A DNA stretch of 8,064 bases from Oscillospiraceae bacterium (GTDB taxonomy: Bacteria > Bacillota > Clostridia > Oscillospirales > Oscillospiraceae). A program made the position numbers and the translations under genes. The stretch lies in NCBI GenBank assembly GCA_024404735.1, contig JAKSPP010000067.1:1-8064 (forward strand). The letters run 5' to 3'. The notes beneath the pieces were generated by a model. It saw nothing but the letters and a program-made list of their open reading frames with translations. It was not told the DNA's origin and made no database searches. Below, piece after piece: positions 6,652-8,064 of this stretch (position 1 is its first letter; each line of letters begins with the position of its first letter).

Positions 6652-6661
6652 AGATATGTGT

Positions 6662-6690
6662 ATTATAACATCAGAAAATAGAGTTTACAA
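6662..6690 (-). promoter_or_regulatory. Extended -10 promoter of the ATPase / thymidylate-synthase-like unit
   Basis: On the - strand TTGTAA (6685-6690) and a perfect TATAAT (6662-6667) are separated by 17 bases, with TGT directly before TATAAT forming an extended -10. Predicted start is near 6655, giving a leader of about 65 bases. Confidence 0.75.
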
Positions 6691-6724
6691 GAAGAAAATA
6701 GAAAAAGCAAAGCTCAAAAAATTC

Positions 6725-6753
6725 TTGTATTAATATAGACAATAATGTATAAT
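6725..6753 (+). promoter_or_regulatory. Promoter of the HlyD-like gene
   Basis: TTGTAT (6725-6730) and a perfect TATAAT (6748-6753) are 17 bases apart on the + strand. The two promoters in this gap diverge, with their -35 elements 34 bases apart. Predicted start is near 6760, about 55 bases before the start codon. Confidence 0.7.
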
Positions 6754-6770
6754 AAAATGTTATTAAATCC

Positions 6771-6791
6771 CCCCGCAGGTTTTCGGCGGGG
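6771..6791 (+). other. GC-rich leader hairpin before the HlyD-like gene
   Basis: CCCCGC (6771-6776) pairs with GCGGGG (6786-6791) around a 9-base loop and is followed by CTTTGATG, only three T. It is inside the predicted 5' leader, about 10 bases after the start site and 24 before the start codon. The short T run makes it a weak terminator at most; it may protect the transcript or act in attenuation. Confidence 0.45.
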
Positions 6792-6815
6792 CTTTGATGA
6801 AAAGCGGATAAGAAT

Positions 6816-8021
6816 ATGAAACGTACCGATACAATTACAAAAGCCATATCCTTTGTTTTGTTTGCGGCCTTCGCAATATATCTCCTTGTTTTTGCCTTCA
6901 GGACCCTCGACGGCAATCTTGTAATGGCAGAGGCTGTCACCTCGGAGCTTTCCGCAGGGGGCACGGCCTCCGGAATTATCATACGCAGTGAGATAGTCCT
7001 TGAGGGCTATGATACATATCTCTCCACGTCCCTTTCCGAAGGCGAGAAGGTGGCAAAGGGCGGTAATGTCGCCGTTTCCATGAGCGGTGAGGCGGGGCTG
7101 CTGCGTGAAAGACGAATCAAGGAGCTTGAGGCGGATATAGAATATATAAGCTCTGCAAGAAAGCTTGCGGAGATAAGAAGCGATTTCACCGCCCATTCCC
7201 AGCAGGTTGACATCGGAATAAGAGACCTTCGCTTTGCCGTTGCCGCCCATGATGCGGGGGGAATAGTCTCAGGCGCTTCTCAGGTTAAGGCGCTGTTTTT
7301 CGGCGCCGGAGATACGGATATCTCCGAGGCCCACTTAAATGAGCTTAAAACAGAGCTACAAAGCCTTAAATCCAGCTACAGCGCCGATTCCGAGCCCCTT
7401 CTTGCACCGGAGGCCGGCCTTTTCTCCTTTAATCTCGACGGCTATGAGCACCTTGGCCCCGATGACCTGGGTAAGCTTCTTCCCTCCGAGCTTGAAGAGC
7501 TCATTGACGATAAGGAGGAGGTCTCCGAAAACGCCTACGGCAAGCTTGTAACGGGAAATTACTGGTACTTTGCCTCGGTTATGACGGTTCCCGATGCCGG
7601 AAATCTCTCCGTGGGCTCCTATGTTGCCCTTGATTTCGGAAGATATCTTTCCGAGAATGTCTATGCAAAGGTAATAAGCATAGGCCCACGTGAGGACGGA
7701 CGCTGCTGTGTTGTTTTCCGTTCGGATAAGAAGCTTTCTGAGCTCCTGCCCTTCAGAAAGCTCTCTGCATCTGTTGTGTTCCAGGAATACAGGGGCATAA
7801 GAGTGCCCTCCGAGGCTATAAGAACCGATGACAAAACGGAAACCACCTTTGTCTGGGTCAACACGGCAATGAAGCTTGAACGTAAGAACGTCAAAATACT
7901 TTACTGTGCAGACGGCTATGTTATAGTCGAGCGCGGTGCGGAGGCATCGGCTCTCCGCGAGGGCAACATGGTTGTTGTCAGAGGAAAAAATCTTTATGAG
8001 GGGAAAATCATACATGAGTGA
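6816..8021 (+). CDS. HlyD-like membrane-anchored efflux adaptor protein
   Basis: This 401-residue protein has a short cytoplasmic N-terminus, one membrane segment (about 9-29), then a large extracytoplasmic part. Residues about 38-90 look like the first half of a lipoyl/barrel-sandwich domain with LSEGEKVAKGGNVAV; about 92-190 are helical and charged; EPLLAPEAGLFSF (193-205) looks like the second half. About 240-330 resembles the beta-barrel domain, ending in YRGIRVPSEAIR (325-336), a typical adaptor motif, and the rest is the membrane-proximal domain. Adaptors of this kind join inner-membrane transporters to outer channels in Gram-negatives; in Firmicutes similar proteins act on the outer face of the membrane, often with unknown partners. 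No transporter gene is visible here. The ribosome site is weak (GGATAAG-like, before 6816). Codon use is broader than in the first two genes. The following gene overlaps its stop codon. Confidence 0.8.
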   Translation: MKRTDTITKAISFVLFAAFAIYLLVFAFRTLDGNLVMAEAVTSELSAGGTASGIIIRSEIVLEGYDTYLSTSLSEGEKVAKGGNVAVSMSGEAGLLRERRIKELEADIEYISSARKLAEIRSDFTAHSQQVDIGIRDLRFAVAAHDAGGIVSGASQVKALFFGAGDTDISEAHLNELKTELQSLKSSYSADSEPLLAPEAGLFSFNLDGYEHLGPDDLGKLLPSELEELIDDKEEVSENAYGKLVTGNYWYFASVMTVPDAGNLSVGSYVALDFGRYLSENVYAKVISIGPREDGRCCVVFRSDKKLSELLPFRKLSASVVFQEYRGIRVPSEAIRTDDKTETTFVWVNTAMKLERKNVKILYCADGYVIVERGAEASALREGNMVVVRGKNLYEGKIIHE

Positions 8022-8064
8022 TCTGGGCGAAGGTGAATTAGGTCGTCATACTTTATGCAGCACC
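8014..8064 (+). CDS. Start of an unidentified gene, cut by the window end
   Basis: An ATG at 8014 opens a frame that stays open for 17 codons (MSDLGEGELGRHTLCST) to the end of the window. It overlaps the last eight bases of the HlyD-like gene, and GAGGGG (7998-8003) lies ten bases upstream, a good ribosome site. The overlap suggests translational coupling within one operon. Too little protein is visible to name a family. Confidence 0.55.
   Translation, partial: MSDLGEGELGRHTLCST

Noticed and set aside
6714..7250. A - strand open frame of 178 codons
   Set aside because: It is antisense to the HlyD-like gene and crosses its promoter; no ribosome site or motif supports it.

Overview
The window looks like chromosomal DNA from an anaerobic, low-to-mid GC Firmicute, probably a gut-type Clostridia. 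This is an inference from AGGAGG-type ribosome binding sites, sigma-A-like promoters, rho-independent terminators, a MATE/MarR pair reminiscent of the staphylococcal mepRA system, and a membrane-anchored HlyD-like protein of the kind common in Clostridia. No rRNA, tRNA, insertion sequence, CRISPR array or phage gene was seen. Coding density is high and every gap is under 300 bases.

Bases 1-1980, + strand: the 3' part of a cyclase-family (kynurenine formamidase-like) metal hydrolase gene, a hairpin in the intergenic gap, then a 319-residue 3-hydroxyacyl-CoA/3-hydroxyacid dehydrogenase. Both genes use a narrow codon set, which suggests high expression. They may be two steps of one catabolic route whose substrate is unknown. 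A strong terminator ends the unit, facing a second terminator for the opposite strand.

Bases 1987-4074, - strand: a two-gene unit with a MATE multidrug/metabolite exporter first and a MarR-family regulator second, 44 bases apart. It has a recognisable promoter and an inverted repeat at the start-site region that could be the regulator's operator.

Bases 4113-6690, - strand: a second two-gene unit. The first gene encodes a YjgR/DUF853 HerA-like ATPase with an added coiled coil and tail. The second, 18 bases downstream, encodes a short thymidylate-synthase-fold protein that keeps the catalytic and nucleotide-binding residues of ThyA but differs at folate-side positions. The unit has an extended -10 promoter, a perfect 14-base palindrome just after the predicted start site, and a strong terminator.

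Bases 6725-8064, + strand: a divergent promoter, a leader with a GC-rich hairpin, a HlyD-like membrane-anchored adaptor gene, and the first 17 codons of a translationally overlapping gene that runs off the window.

No clear new multi-gene system such as a defence island was found. The best leads are the thymidylate-synthase-like protein paired with the ATPase, and the cyclase plus dehydrogenase pair.
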